Assembly: GCA_026075535.2 (NCBI GenBank)
Contig: AP026550.1
Location: forward strand, 4,216,001 to 4,280,000
Length of the DNA stretch: 64,000 bases
Source: Tricholoma matsutake
Taxonomy: Eukaryota; Basidiomycota; Agaricomycetes; Agaricales; Tricholomataceae
Reading direction: 5' to 3'
In this document: in pieces, positions 41,224-50,505 of the stretch
How positions within the stretch are numbered: the stretch's first letter is position 1
Layout of the letters: each line of letters starts with the position of its first letter
Made by a program: the position numbers and the translations under genes
The notes under the pieces: model-generated
What the model was told of the DNA's origin: nothing
Seen by the model: the letters and a program-made list of their open reading frames with translations, nothing else
Databases searched by the model: none

Positions 41224-43218
41224 TCAGCCAGGTTTGATTTCTATGTGGTGGTATACATCTGTAGGTAACTTCGCTGCATGTGGGATATCTGTAGGGAAAT
41301 GATCTTTGAACAATTTCTTACATTTCACATCAAGTGATTGGAGGATCTTCTCTCCTGCCAGTTGTTCTATCCAAGCTCGGATGGACACTATGATATCAGG
41401 GGATTCCATCATGTATTCTTCCAGGTTGAAGCATTTCGGATTCTCTTCAAAGACTGCCATCAATTCACAATGAACCTGGCACTGGAGTTTTCGTGCCTGT
41501 TCTTGACCCAATTTGATTGCTTTCACTTCAGCTTGGTGGCGCTGGTGTGGAGAGGGTATTGGTTTACATGGGGTAATGCATGGTGGATTGAGAAGGTCAT
41601 AGTTACTTTCTTTTGCTATGGCTGTATGTAGTTCTGCATCGACAACTACCTTGTTTTTCGCCAAGAAATTGAGGCCTAAAATAACATTCGTGTGCAAGTT
41701 TGGACAGATCATGACGTTAACAACACGGGATTTCCATGTAGAGTCTGGGGATTGCAGGTGTAGTTTACAATATTCATCTAAAACAGTGATAGAGTCCGAA
41801 GTTTTCTTTCTTTCTATGAAGGCGCCTGAGACTGAGAGAGATTTGAAAAGCTTGAGGCATGGCAGGCACATGATATCGGCAAATTCAGACGAAATCAGCA
41901 CTGGAGTAGAACCATGGTCAATGAGGGCGCGGATCGGAGTGGGGGCGCATGTAGCCGGGGCATCAATACAGCAATTCCACCAAAGGTGGCTAGGAAACAA
42001 AAGATTATGGCTCATGTACTCGTTGGTTTCATCATCACCCAGGACAAAATCTCCTTCATCGCTATCATCATCAAAAACCGCCGCCACAATGGTGGTTCCT
42101 TGTTTCTTCTCGAATGCTGCTTTGGCTTTCAGCGCATTGGCAAGCATCATGTTTTTACACACTTTGTGACTTGGGCATTCATCTGGGGCAAGGGTACAGT
42201 CGGGTCCAAAGTGACCTGCGTAGAAGACTCTGCAGCAGAAACAACCCAGATGCTCCTCCAAGAGCGACTTCTCACCTTGTGTGAGTTTGGGTGTGAAGGT
42301 CTTTGCTGATGGTTGCGAGGTGGAGGGGGTTGTGGATGAGGAAGGGGTTGGGAATGTAGAAGTCAGTGCTTTGGTGGTCATTTTACTGTGTTGTCCTGGA
42401 TTTCTGCCTCTTTCCATCACGATTTTGAGCCATTCAGCCTGTTTGTTTGCCAGTTCGACATCAAGCAACTGCACACGTTCAATCCAGGTGTCAAGATCCA
42501 TAATTTTGTCAAGATCTTGGTGGGTGTTGTGGGCGTCATACAAAGTTTTCAGTGCAGGGGAGAGTCTTGGAACAAAGTGGGCACATAGCTTATCCTCTTC
42601 GATATGATAGTCTGATTTTGCAAGTCCAAGCTCCGAGTTAGCCTCCCGTACCATTTCAGTCCAGGTCAGGAATGGGACTAGACCCTGCATTGCAATTTGC
42701 ATCAAGATTAGATCATCTTGCCAATTATGGGGGAGGAATTTCTTCTTGAATTCGATCATGAAGAGCGGGAAGGTGAGGGCTGTGAGACGGGTGTGGTTGG
42801 CATTGACCCAAGACTGGACTGAGGAGCTTTCAAAGTTGTAGATGATGGCCATGATGCGGTCATTCTCTGCCACTGCTTTGTGCTGGAAATAACAGCAGCA
42901 GGCGTTCTCAAACATGCGCATAGCCGCAATGGTTACGCGGCCAGCAGATAGGACAGGGGCATGGCTCACAGACTGATGTTGTACCACGGTGGGTGCATAA
43001 GGGATTTCTGGTGACATGCAGGGCAGGCAGGACGGGATGGTTTCTGGTTCAGAGTCAGACAAGCAGGAGGATGTGGGACGTGGAACAGAGTGGGTGACTG
43101 TATGGGCAGGTGGCAGAGAGGGCATGAGAGGGGGAAGGGAGGTCTGTGTGAAGGATGAGGATGAGGAGGGACACTGGGCAAGGTGTGTGCGGCTGCGAGT
43201 GGTGAGCGGCTGACTCAT
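41224..43218 (-). CDS. gypsy #3 Gag-protease polyprotein
   Basis: Uninterrupted 664-codon frame. A Ser/Pro-rich leader comes before the gag domain (AMRMFENACCCYFQHK, SVQSWVNANH, FPLFMIEFKKKFLPHNW, RLSPALKTLYDAH). Then come a Cys/His cluster (CFCCRVFYAGHFGPDC), an acidic stretch (DDDSDEGDFVLGDDE), and a retropepsin-like part with ALIDHGSTPVLIS, where His stands in the usual D-T/S-G triplet, and NVILGLNFLAKN. The first stop is TGA after IEIKPG at 41224, where relatives continue with Arg into RT, so the natural product was probably a longer Gag-Pol. Confidence 0.8.
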   Translation of the reverse strand: MSQPLTTRSRTHLAQCPSSSSSFTQTSLPPLMPSLPPAHTVTHSVPRPTSSCLSDSEPETIPSCLPCMSPEIPYAPTVVQHQSVSHAPVLSAGRVTIAAMRMFENACCCYFQHKAVAENDRIMAIIYNFESSSVQSWVNANHTRLTALTFPLFMIEFKKKFLPHNWQDDLILMQIAMQGLVPFLTWTEMVREANSELGLAKSDYHIEEDKLCAHFVPRLSPALKTLYDAHNTHQDLDKIMDLDTWIERVQLLDVELANKQAEWLKIVMERGRNPGQHSKMTTKALTSTFPTPSSSTTPSTSQPSAKTFTPKLTQGEKSLLEEHLGCFCCRVFYAGHFGPDCTLAPDECPSHKVCKNMMLANALKAKAAFEKKQGTTIVAAVFDDDSDEGDFVLGDDETNEYMSHNLLFPSHLWWNCCIDAPATCAPTPIRALIDHGSTPVLISSEFADIMCLPCLKLFKSLSVSGAFIERKKTSDSITVLDEYCKLHLQSPDSTWKSRVVNVMICPNLHTNVILGLNFLAKNKVVVDAELHTAIAKESNYDLLNPPCITPCKPIPSPHQRHQAEVKAIKLGQEQARKLQCQVHCELMAVFEENPKCFNLEEYMMESPDIIVSIRAWIEQLAGEKILQSLDVKCKKLFKDHFPTDIPHAAKLPTDVYHHIEIKPG

Positions 43219-43509
43219 TGAGGGTTTTCGAGACAGTTTGTAGGGGTTTCTGGCAGTTGCACATAGAAGGTGATAGCGTGGTTCCTTGTGTCATTTTTCC
43301 ACATCGAGGTTTATATCTGGTGTTTGAGTGGGTCACCGTGCATCATATGTTGTTGTGGTACTAGGCAGTGACGTATCTCAGTGTGGAGTTATGCGGCGGA
43401 GTTGTGCAAGAAGCAGTTGACAGGCGGGTGGGTTTCCAGATTAGGTATTTCACAGGAATGGGCAACTGGACTGATCACCCTGCGGTCACATCCATTTCAA
43501 AAAAAAAAG

Positions 43510-43703
43510 TGGAAGGAAGGATGGGCTTCCAACACTCAGAGGATGCGCAAATGAAATGAACATAGTATGGATTCAAGAGAGAGTGAAACTAATACAATGT
43601 GATCATATGATAATAATAAGAATAACATGTGATATGCAGGTGATCGCGATACAGATAGGATTGTGATGGAATTGGGACATGTTGTAAGAGAGACTCTCTT
43701 ACA
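43510..43703 (-). repeat. 5' LTR of gypsy #3
   Basis: Partner of the LTR at 38168-38361, equal in length (194) and with the same borders. It should carry the element's promoter. The gag start codon is at 43218, about 290 bases inside. Confidence 0.93.
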
Positions 43704-43708
43704 GATGG

Positions 43709-44440
43709 CATGGCTAGGAGTGGAGCCCTAATTATACAAAGCCCAAGCAAAGCCCAGCTGGCAACTGCAATAGTGGCTCTGTATGCCCTAAGTGGGTAGT
43801 GATCACCACTCCCTCTAGAACTCAGACTTGCCATGCATAGCAATGGCCCACTACCACAAGTTTTGTAAGTATAGTCAGGCTCAGTGTGATGCATCAGAGT
43901 AGGGGAAGCTAATGCATGATCACTACCAACTGCTAACTAGTGATGTATATGCACTACACTAACAAGTATTATATCACGCATCAGATCCACAGTATCAGCT
44001 GTGGATTATGTTGTAGAGAGGATGTAGGTTTGGGAGTGTGACAGGTTGTGACATGCATATGACCCTGGTCACCAATTGGTCACCCCCATTTATATACTCG
44101 TGGTTCATGAAGTGTTTGCCGGATATGTGCGTTTGTTTCCTTCGCAAGACATACGCCTCCGTAGTGTTCCGAACACGATGATCTGACCAGAGTAGGGAGT
44201 ATGTTGAAGGCTTGGAGAATGCTAGAGATGGCATTGGCCCAACGTCAGTGTAACTACAAACAAGCTCTGTTAGACGCAAGTTAGACGTTAAACTTTCTGA
44301 ACAGGGTTGTTCGCAGGGAAATATGAAGTGGTTTGGGAGCTAGGATAAGTAACGGATTTGAGCGCGCTTAGGCTGGCGTCCAAGCGTTGGTAGAAGAGGG
44401 AGAAATGGGGTTTCCGGACCATCTGAATACATTTATAAAA
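43709..44440. other. Right edge of the repeat island, no gene recognised
   Basis: 732 bases without a supportable gene. The first ~300 bases look like old repeat sequence, including a short cacagtatcagctgtg inverted repeat near 43989-44004. The rest grades into ordinary intergenic sequence and the 3' end of TMEM14. Confidence 0.4.
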
Positions 44441-44910
44441 CTATGCTCGTAATGATGCAATTGTCTTTCCATAGTAGACGCCCGTGGCTGCAGAAGTAAC
44501 AGCCAGGACCACGGGCACGGGACCCTTTGTGACACGAGGAAGGGAGGAGAGCAACAGAAGAGCTGAAGCGCCTGTCGATGACATGAAGGTTCCATTACAC
44601 TTGAAGTGGTATTTCAGGCTATGACGTACCGAGCGCTGTCTCCAGACCATTGGCGGTACCCTTTCGAATGCTGTCTGCACTCCATAGATAGAGGGCCCCA
44701 ACACTGACGAAGGGATGGTGGAAATTGTAGTGAAAAGAAAATTCCTAGCTTACCCAACGCCCGCAACCAACGAAGGAATAGATCGCGACTTTGCGAATCC
44801 AGTTATGCCACCCACAACGCACAGCCCTCCCATGACAAACGCAGGGTAAGCAGACTGGATTGGGAAGAGGATTGAGACTGAGAGGCTACCACAGACATGG
44901 TCTTACCATT
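44441..44910 (-). CDS. TMEM14: TMEM14 family membrane protein
   Basis: A small membrane protein of the TMEM14 (UPF0136) family; animal TMEM14C is a mitochondrial inner-membrane protein needed for porphyrin import. Exons 44910-44908, 44854-44754, 44703-44630 and 44571-44441 give 102 residues. The family pattern is clear: FVMGGLCVVGGITGFAKSRS, PSLVAGVGVGALYLWSADSI, RKGTANGLETAL, then SALLLLSSLPRVTKGPVPVVL and YYGKT. Four helices are predicted by eye. Exon 1 contributes only the ATG. Start codons of this gene and the next F-box gene are 135 bases apart and divergent. Confidence 0.88.
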
Positions 44911-45045
44911 GTTAACACGGCGAATAGAGATGAGTGTTTAGGATCAGGTTGTAGTATGTAATTATGTAGTCAGATCCGAAGCCGTCGGGAAGTCACTGAC
45001 AAGTCTGTTGAAAACGAAGGTTCCTTGTACAAAAACGCGCTACAA

Positions 45046-46807
45046 ATGCCTCCCTTGCAAGGCCATCGCGCGATCAATGCAATCGCCCCCACTTGCCTTG
45101 TTGAACTTGACGATGATATCCTAATTCTCGTCACAAGTTATCTGATCGACCTTCGAAGCTTCACAGATGCACTATCAGTATCCGTTCTCTGCAAGAGATT
45201 GAGGAAAATTTCATTGTTGCTTATCTTCCGTGACGTACAGTGGCCTCGGTACAACCGCATAGACTTCTATCCTTCAGCCTTGTGGCCATACATCAGGTGC
45301 GTTTTTTTGGGGTAGTGGGATTTTCAAAATACAAGTCAGACGACGTTGCAACCTGATATACAGGCGATTGTCCTTCCTTCAGGCTCAATGGCTTTCACGT
45401 CATAACAAGGCTGTGGATACATTGACTAGTGTATTACCTCAAATCCCTAATATAACAACCTTCAACTATTGTGCGCAAGGCTTTTCTCCGAACATCGCCT
45501 TTGTCGCCTCCTTGGCTGCATCTTCCGCTTCTCTGACGACTCTAGAGCTCACCACTGTTTTCTTCTCGCACGACGCTGCTTCCTGGTTTTCTCGATTTTC
45601 TGGACTACACCGTCTTTTGGTTAAGCAACCAGAAGGATCTACTTTGTTGTCAGCATCAGAACACAAGCGTTCGTTGTCAATTCAATGTGTCGCCAATCTG
45701 GTGCTTGCGTGTCATACAACCCTGAACTATCTCGAGTTACCAGGAGAGTTTTGTCCATTGGAGTCGTTCACGACTGGCGTGACGCTGTTTCCTGCTTTGA
45801 AAATCTTAATTTTACGCGGCTATCCGCCACTTGACGCGGAACGGTTTCCTTTGTGGACAGTTCTGCGTTCCATGCCCCGGCTATCCAAACTAGAAATATT
45901 TTGTAGGCTCCGGGTTATCGGGGCAAATGCATACCGCTATGTGCTTATGCCAAAAGATGCATCGCCTGCTCTAGGGGAAGCCTCCTTGTTTCCTTCTCAG
46001 TTGGAAACACTCACAATATCAAATCCATCGCTGGCGGACCGTCTTTTCTGTCATTTGCCTACTTCGCTACGCCATCTTTTCCTCGACTTCGTCCCTGATT
46101 GGGAGAACATGCTTTCGAGCAAGGATTCCTTGGCATATCATCGGCCAGCGGAGATGTTGAAGTTATTGTTGAGGATGGAGACGATGAACTGCCTGGATGA
46201 TGCCCTGAATCTTGAAGAACTTCGTATTAAGATGGGCTGGTGTGCTACGCCGGAGATTTTATGCTGTATCAGTCGAATGTTTCCCCATCTGAAGGTCTTG
46301 GAGTTCCAGGGCCTACGTTATGTTGATCGAGGGACAGAGCCTGAATCTGACATGGTATGTACTGCTGTGATATACGAGGATGCATTGACATTTAAATCTC
46401 AATTGCAGGACTCATGCATCAAAAGTCTCTCAAACCTCCATCATCTTCATACCCTAAAAATAGCCATGGAACTGAGGGAAGATTCGTATGAGTATACTAC
46501 AGATCTCGCCCGTAACGTAGGGTCTGTCAGGCAGACTGCTCAGAAGTGGGCCAATGCGTTGGCAGCTCGAGTGCCTGGGCTTCAGTGGGTTGCATTTGAG
46601 ACACGTCCCCACACAGGGCGAGGGCTTGGACCGAGGGTTCTCGTCGGTCCACCTAGCTGGACCTGGTTTTCTTCCCTGGGGTCGAACTTAGAAACGAGTT
46701 CCATGATCCCTGTCGAGGAACCATCAGGAACCCAGCCAGAGGGGGATCAAGGCCGAGAGAGTCGTTGGGGACTTCCTCAAGGTCCTCCAGATTATCAGCC
46801 TATCTAG
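45046..46807 (+). CDS. F-box protein
   Basis: A likely substrate adaptor of an SCF ubiquitin ligase. Exons 45046-45296, 45364-46354 and 46409-46807 give 546 residues. The N-terminus has an F-box-like segment (LDDDILILVTSYLID ... LSVSVLCKRLRKISLLLIFRDVQWP, about 20-65). The rest holds irregular leucine-rich stretches (LTTLELTTVFF, LRHLFLDF, LEELRIKMGW, HLKVLEFQGL) as in the large basidiomycete F-box families. Intron 2 (54 bases) has no stop, so both spliced and unspliced messages would be open; the splice joins ESDM to DSCIK. The start is the ATG at 45046. Substrate unknown. Confidence 0.8.
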
Positions 46808-47038
46808 CCAGTAAATCCCACCTGCGCTCTGTTCGTAATATGGTTCAGTCTCCTGCAAAATGTGGGGTTTCACCAGCAATGTGCGTGTCTGGTACGGCAG
46901 ATGCAGGCGGGGAAGAGAGTCATTATTGTGCTTGGTCACAGTTGTACAATTGGTAGATACCCGTCCCGAAGTGGCTAGTGGTTATATAGACGGTTACCTT
47001 GAATAACAATCATGCGCGAGATGAATGGCAGAAGCTTG

Positions 47039-48847
47039 TCAACTTCTTCCTCTTTTTCGTTTCCGTTCCGCGTCACCAGGATCTTCTGTAATTTTGCTTT
47101 GCCCTACAGCTTGTTGAACTATTGTATCCCACATTATATCGTTCACCGATTTGGCCTTTCCCAGTTGTTCCTGCAACCGTTCGACCTCGGCTTCAAGACC
47201 AACAATTTTTGATTGTAGAGAAGTATGATCGACCCCGGGAGCAGATGAAGATGTAGATGGCTGGATGAAGAACGCGTGATCCCGACGAAGTTCCTCTGCA
47301 GGGTAATTTGAAACTTCGTCCTCGTACATCTGGCGACATGATGCAGATATCAATATTCAAGGCTTACGTCAACATTGTGAATCCACGTACGGAGTTTTGT
47401 ACAGGTAACATCATCGGGACTACGTGCGCTTCCCTAGCTTTAGGGTCTCTCGTCCTCTGGAAAGGAGATACAGGTTTCACGGGAATGATATCTTTAGCAT
47501 CTGCAACACTGTTGATAGCTAGGTTAAGGCTAATATGGCCTATCAAGTCTGGTGGTCTAAGCATGCTCGCTAGATAAGTTATTGAGTAACCTTGATGCGT
47601 CGATATAGTGCGGAGTGGCTGATGGGAGGGAATGTCATACACGTGGATCATCCCCGTAGAAGTGCCAACAAGGAGAAGAGCAGAAGTTATGGATATTGTA
47701 AGCGCGGTAATTGTGTCCCTGGTGAACATACGTCAGGTCGGGCGTTTCAGTTGCTTCGCAGAACCTTACCCAACGGATATTAATCGTTTCTTTTGATACT
47801 CTTGATCTTCCCCTACACGAATGATGTCACTAACACTAGCACCCCCGATGGCTTCTGTGACCTGTCCTCCTAATTTGTCGTTACGCTGACGGAAGAGATT
47901 CATCTGGTGTATTGAGCCATTGGGAGAGGCTGCCCAGAAAATGCGTTCAGTGGGATCCCATGCCAAGCATGAGATTGTTTGCGGAAATTGGAAGGTAGTC
48001 AACAATGACCGCGACGCAAGATCCCATAGCTAAGTGTACCTAATTAGCGTTTGTAAACTGGGCTGTTGCACACCACGCACCTTAGCAGAGTGATCCACTG
48101 ACGAAGTAAGCACTCTGCAACTGGGAAAGGAGCCTACTCCACAGATGATATCCGTTACAGGCAGGGTATGATCAGAGAACGTGCAGTATGGCAGAGGAAG
48201 GTCGTTTTGTAGGTCGAGATCTGTCAGTCTGAGAGTAATAGGGTCTATCAGGTTGTACCCAATTCATGAAGTCGAGGTCATATTAACCTAGACACGGACC
48301 AAACGCTCACAGCAGAGTCCTCGCTCCCAGAAACAATCGCGGCCCCATCGGTTGTGAAACGCAATATCGTGATTTGCCGGTAATGTGCGTCCCAGGAATT
48401 GTATAAGATTCCAGAAGCGACCTGTGCCAAAGATCAATAAGAAATTATTGCGACGGATTTGATAGTCACCTCCCAAAGGTATATGCGGCCTTGTGCAGTT
48501 CCTCCTGCACAGAATTGGCCACGGGCATCTACAGCGATGGCTGAAAGTCTTTCGGGAAGAACTATTTTCAGAGTGATCTGATCCTATGATCCAGTCAGGT
48601 GTTTTGATTTCAAGTTCACTGGATGGATTAAAACCTTTTGAAAGTTGTAGACGTTCAGGATTGACTTGTCAGGCTGAGAAGCAAGTATAAAGCCGCCTTG
48701 CGAATTGCTAGTTTCGACAAAAGCAGTACAATGGACTGCTGCATTGGATTGTTTGAAAGAGGCTAGATTTGTGCCAGTTCGAATGTCGTGGAGAGAAATT
48801 GTTCCAGTTCCAGACGAGGAGGCAGTCGCGCACAAAATGGCCTCCAT
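47039..48847 (-). CDS. IPI3: Pre-rRNA processing protein Ipi3 (WD40)
   Basis: A WD40 subunit of the Rix1-Ipi1-Ipi3 complex, which acts on pre-60S particles with the Rea1 ATPase in ITS2 processing (WDR18 in animals). Seven exons (48847-48635, 48583-48470, 48421-48288, 48228-48081, 48030-47770, 47718-47401, 47329-47039) give 492 residues. Repeats are visible at GTISLHDIRTG, SQPDKSILNVYNFQKDQ, GTAQGRIYLWEV, GSEDSAVSVWSVSR, SSVDHSAKLWDLAS, ASPNGSIHQMNLF and GTSTGMIHVYDIPSHQPLRT, followed by MLRPPDLIGHI, which is typical of this family. The end is a coiled coil (GLEAEVERLQEQLGKAKS) and a basic tail. ATG 48847 fits the family start (MEAILCATAS). Confidence 0.92.
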
Positions 48848-48920
48848 GAAACCATCCAAATGCACGTGACATAACAAGTGTGAGTTTTCCACTCGATTCT
48901 ATTCTCTTCCAACGACAGTC
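48848..48920. promoter_or_regulatory. 73-base bidirectional promoter with CACGTG
   Basis: The whole gap between the start codons of IPI3 (-) and the DnaJ gene (+). CACGTG lies at 48863-48868, within gcacgtgac. Any promoter element for both genes must lie here or inside the genes. Confidence 0.5.
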
Positions 48921-50295
48921 ATGGCCACTAACCTCTATGAAACCCTTGAAATATCGAGCACTGCTACCCCAGAACAGAGTATGTATACATTCTTACTACA
49001 ACTTGAGCTTCACGCCTCTTCCAGTTCGCAAAGCGTACAAAAGGAAAGCACTTCAGACACATCCAGACAGACTTCCACCTGGTGCCACTCCCGAAGATAA
49101 AGCCGTTTCTGAAGAATTGTTCAGAAAGGTAAAGCAAAACCCTATGTCGTCCAACTCTTACTTACCATATAACAGGTCAACAATGCATACGAGGTGTTAA
49201 ATGATACTCAGAAACGTAGGGTAAGCCTCCGTAGTCGAACACTGCTTGCTGGGGCCTCATAACACTTTCTCATTTAGATGTATGATCTACGTGGTAGCTG
49301 GCCGCCCCCCGAACCAGAAAGTCTGCCTCCGCATCGTAGAAGTGGGGAAAGTCATTACAGATCATCTCACAACCATCATCACTCGTCAAGGAACCCATTC
49401 GCAGACCCGTTCTTCAGAAATCCCGATTTTGTGTTCACTGACCCCTTCACCCTATTCGACTCTATCTTTGGGAACCTCGATGCGCCCCATAATTCATCTC
49501 ATTTTTACCATCATCACAATCATGCAGGTCCATCTCATGCAGGTCCATTTGAGCGAAGCAGACGAATGCACTCCGAGTTCGACAATCACGGGCTGTTCCC
49601 CATCTCCCCCAGCGGTTTTTTCGGAATAATGAATTTTCCCTCTCCCGAACCCATGTCTTTCTCGGATAGTCATCGGGGAGGTTGGGCCTCAGAAAGCTTC
49701 ATGACTACCTCGGTCAATGGCGTGACACAAACCATTCACAAGCGGCGTGACTGGGATGTACGTGCATCCCCGTTTGACATCAATCAACTTACCTCACTAA
49801 ATTTGCAGGGTACTGAACATATAACACGCACGTATCCTGATGGAAGAGAAGTCCGCACAATAAACGGAGTGGAACAACCGTCTTCATCCCATGGCTACAT
49901 TGCCCAACGTCCAGGAAGTTCAGAACCACATCACCGAGCACAACCAGGTTCTGCGAGTCAAGTGCACATCACTGGATCGAGGACTGCCGGACCTACACCA
50001 CCTTCCTATCCCCCACCACCCTACACCAGCCAACCTCGTGCCACCGGGTATCCCACCCCTCGTGAGTCATGCAGGCCTCATGGTCGCATCACATGTCGCT
50101 AATCGTCAGCAGCTGGGGAACCAGAATATAATCGACGTCATAACCGCAGATTCTGAAACTCGTACGTATGTTAGCATTTTTAAACTTCAATGCACAAGTT
50201 GATCACGAATGAAAGGTCCTGTGATTCCAGAACCATACACCTCTGGCGCTGCTGAGGATAGCAGCCGAAAGAGATGGTGGCGAGGCGGTCGGTGA
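48921..50295 (+). CDS. DnaJ/Hsp40 co-chaperone, DNAJB6-like
   Basis: Stimulates Hsp70 ATPase. Exons 48921-48978, 49025-49128, 49176-49220, 49278-49757 and 49809 onward. The J domain covers about 1-72 (YETLEISSTATPEQI, RKAYKRKALQTHPDRL with HPD at 32-34, NNAYEVLNDTQKRRMYD). Next come a His/Phe/Gly-rich region (NPFADPFF, FTLFDSIFGN) and KRRDWDGTEHITRTYPDGRE, the client-binding strand of the B6 group. The 51-base intron 49758-49808 is in frame without stops. The 3' end is uncertain: the plain frame stops at 50102. I favour an exon near 50217-50295 (PVIPEPYTSG ... RKRWWRGGR) reached by one or two introns, because such a basic Trp-rich end is common in this group. Confidence 0.82.
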
Positions 50296-50393
50296 GTTAC
50301 CATCTTCCACTGACCGTTAGTGTCCTGCCGTCCATCACTTGTATCTGGATTGCTGCTTTACTGTTTTACAATGTCGCCGAAGGATTAGCTAAA

Positions 50394-50413
50394 GTATGTA
50401 TGTATGTATGTAT
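50394..50413. repeat. (GTAT)5 microsatellite
   Basis: Five perfect copies of gtat in the gap after the DnaJ gene. Confidence 0.9.
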
Positions 50414-50505
50414 CGATAGCGTAGCATCCTATTTTCTGTAATACCATATCCGTCCTGCTTATTGCTCCGCCACAGTATGGACAACCCGGCAGCCAGTTGC
50501 ATTGA

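Larger units (their letters stand above)
38163..43708 (-). mobile_element. Complete Ty3/gypsy retrotransposon #3 (minus strand)
   Basis: LTRs 38168-38361 (3' end of the element) and 43510-43703 (5' end), 194 bases each, with target duplication gatgg at 38163-38167 and 43704-43708. Gag-protease and pol are present in order, ending in a chromodomain. I do not recognise a tRNA primer site after the 5' LTR; a self-priming mechanism as in Tf1-like elements is possible but not shown. Confidence 0.95.

Noticed and set aside
21391..43218. TGA read as a sense codon (code change or readthrough) in the retroelements
   Set aside because: Host genes in the window use TGA as a normal stop (for example MED4, MsrB and BRAP2-region genes), and LTR pairs show the same CG-to-TG changes outside coding DNA, so decay explains the TGAs.
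49891..50202. Separate small gene after the DnaJ J-domain gene
   Set aside because: The frame overlaps the DnaJ 3' exons and probably includes intron and tail-exon text of the same gene.
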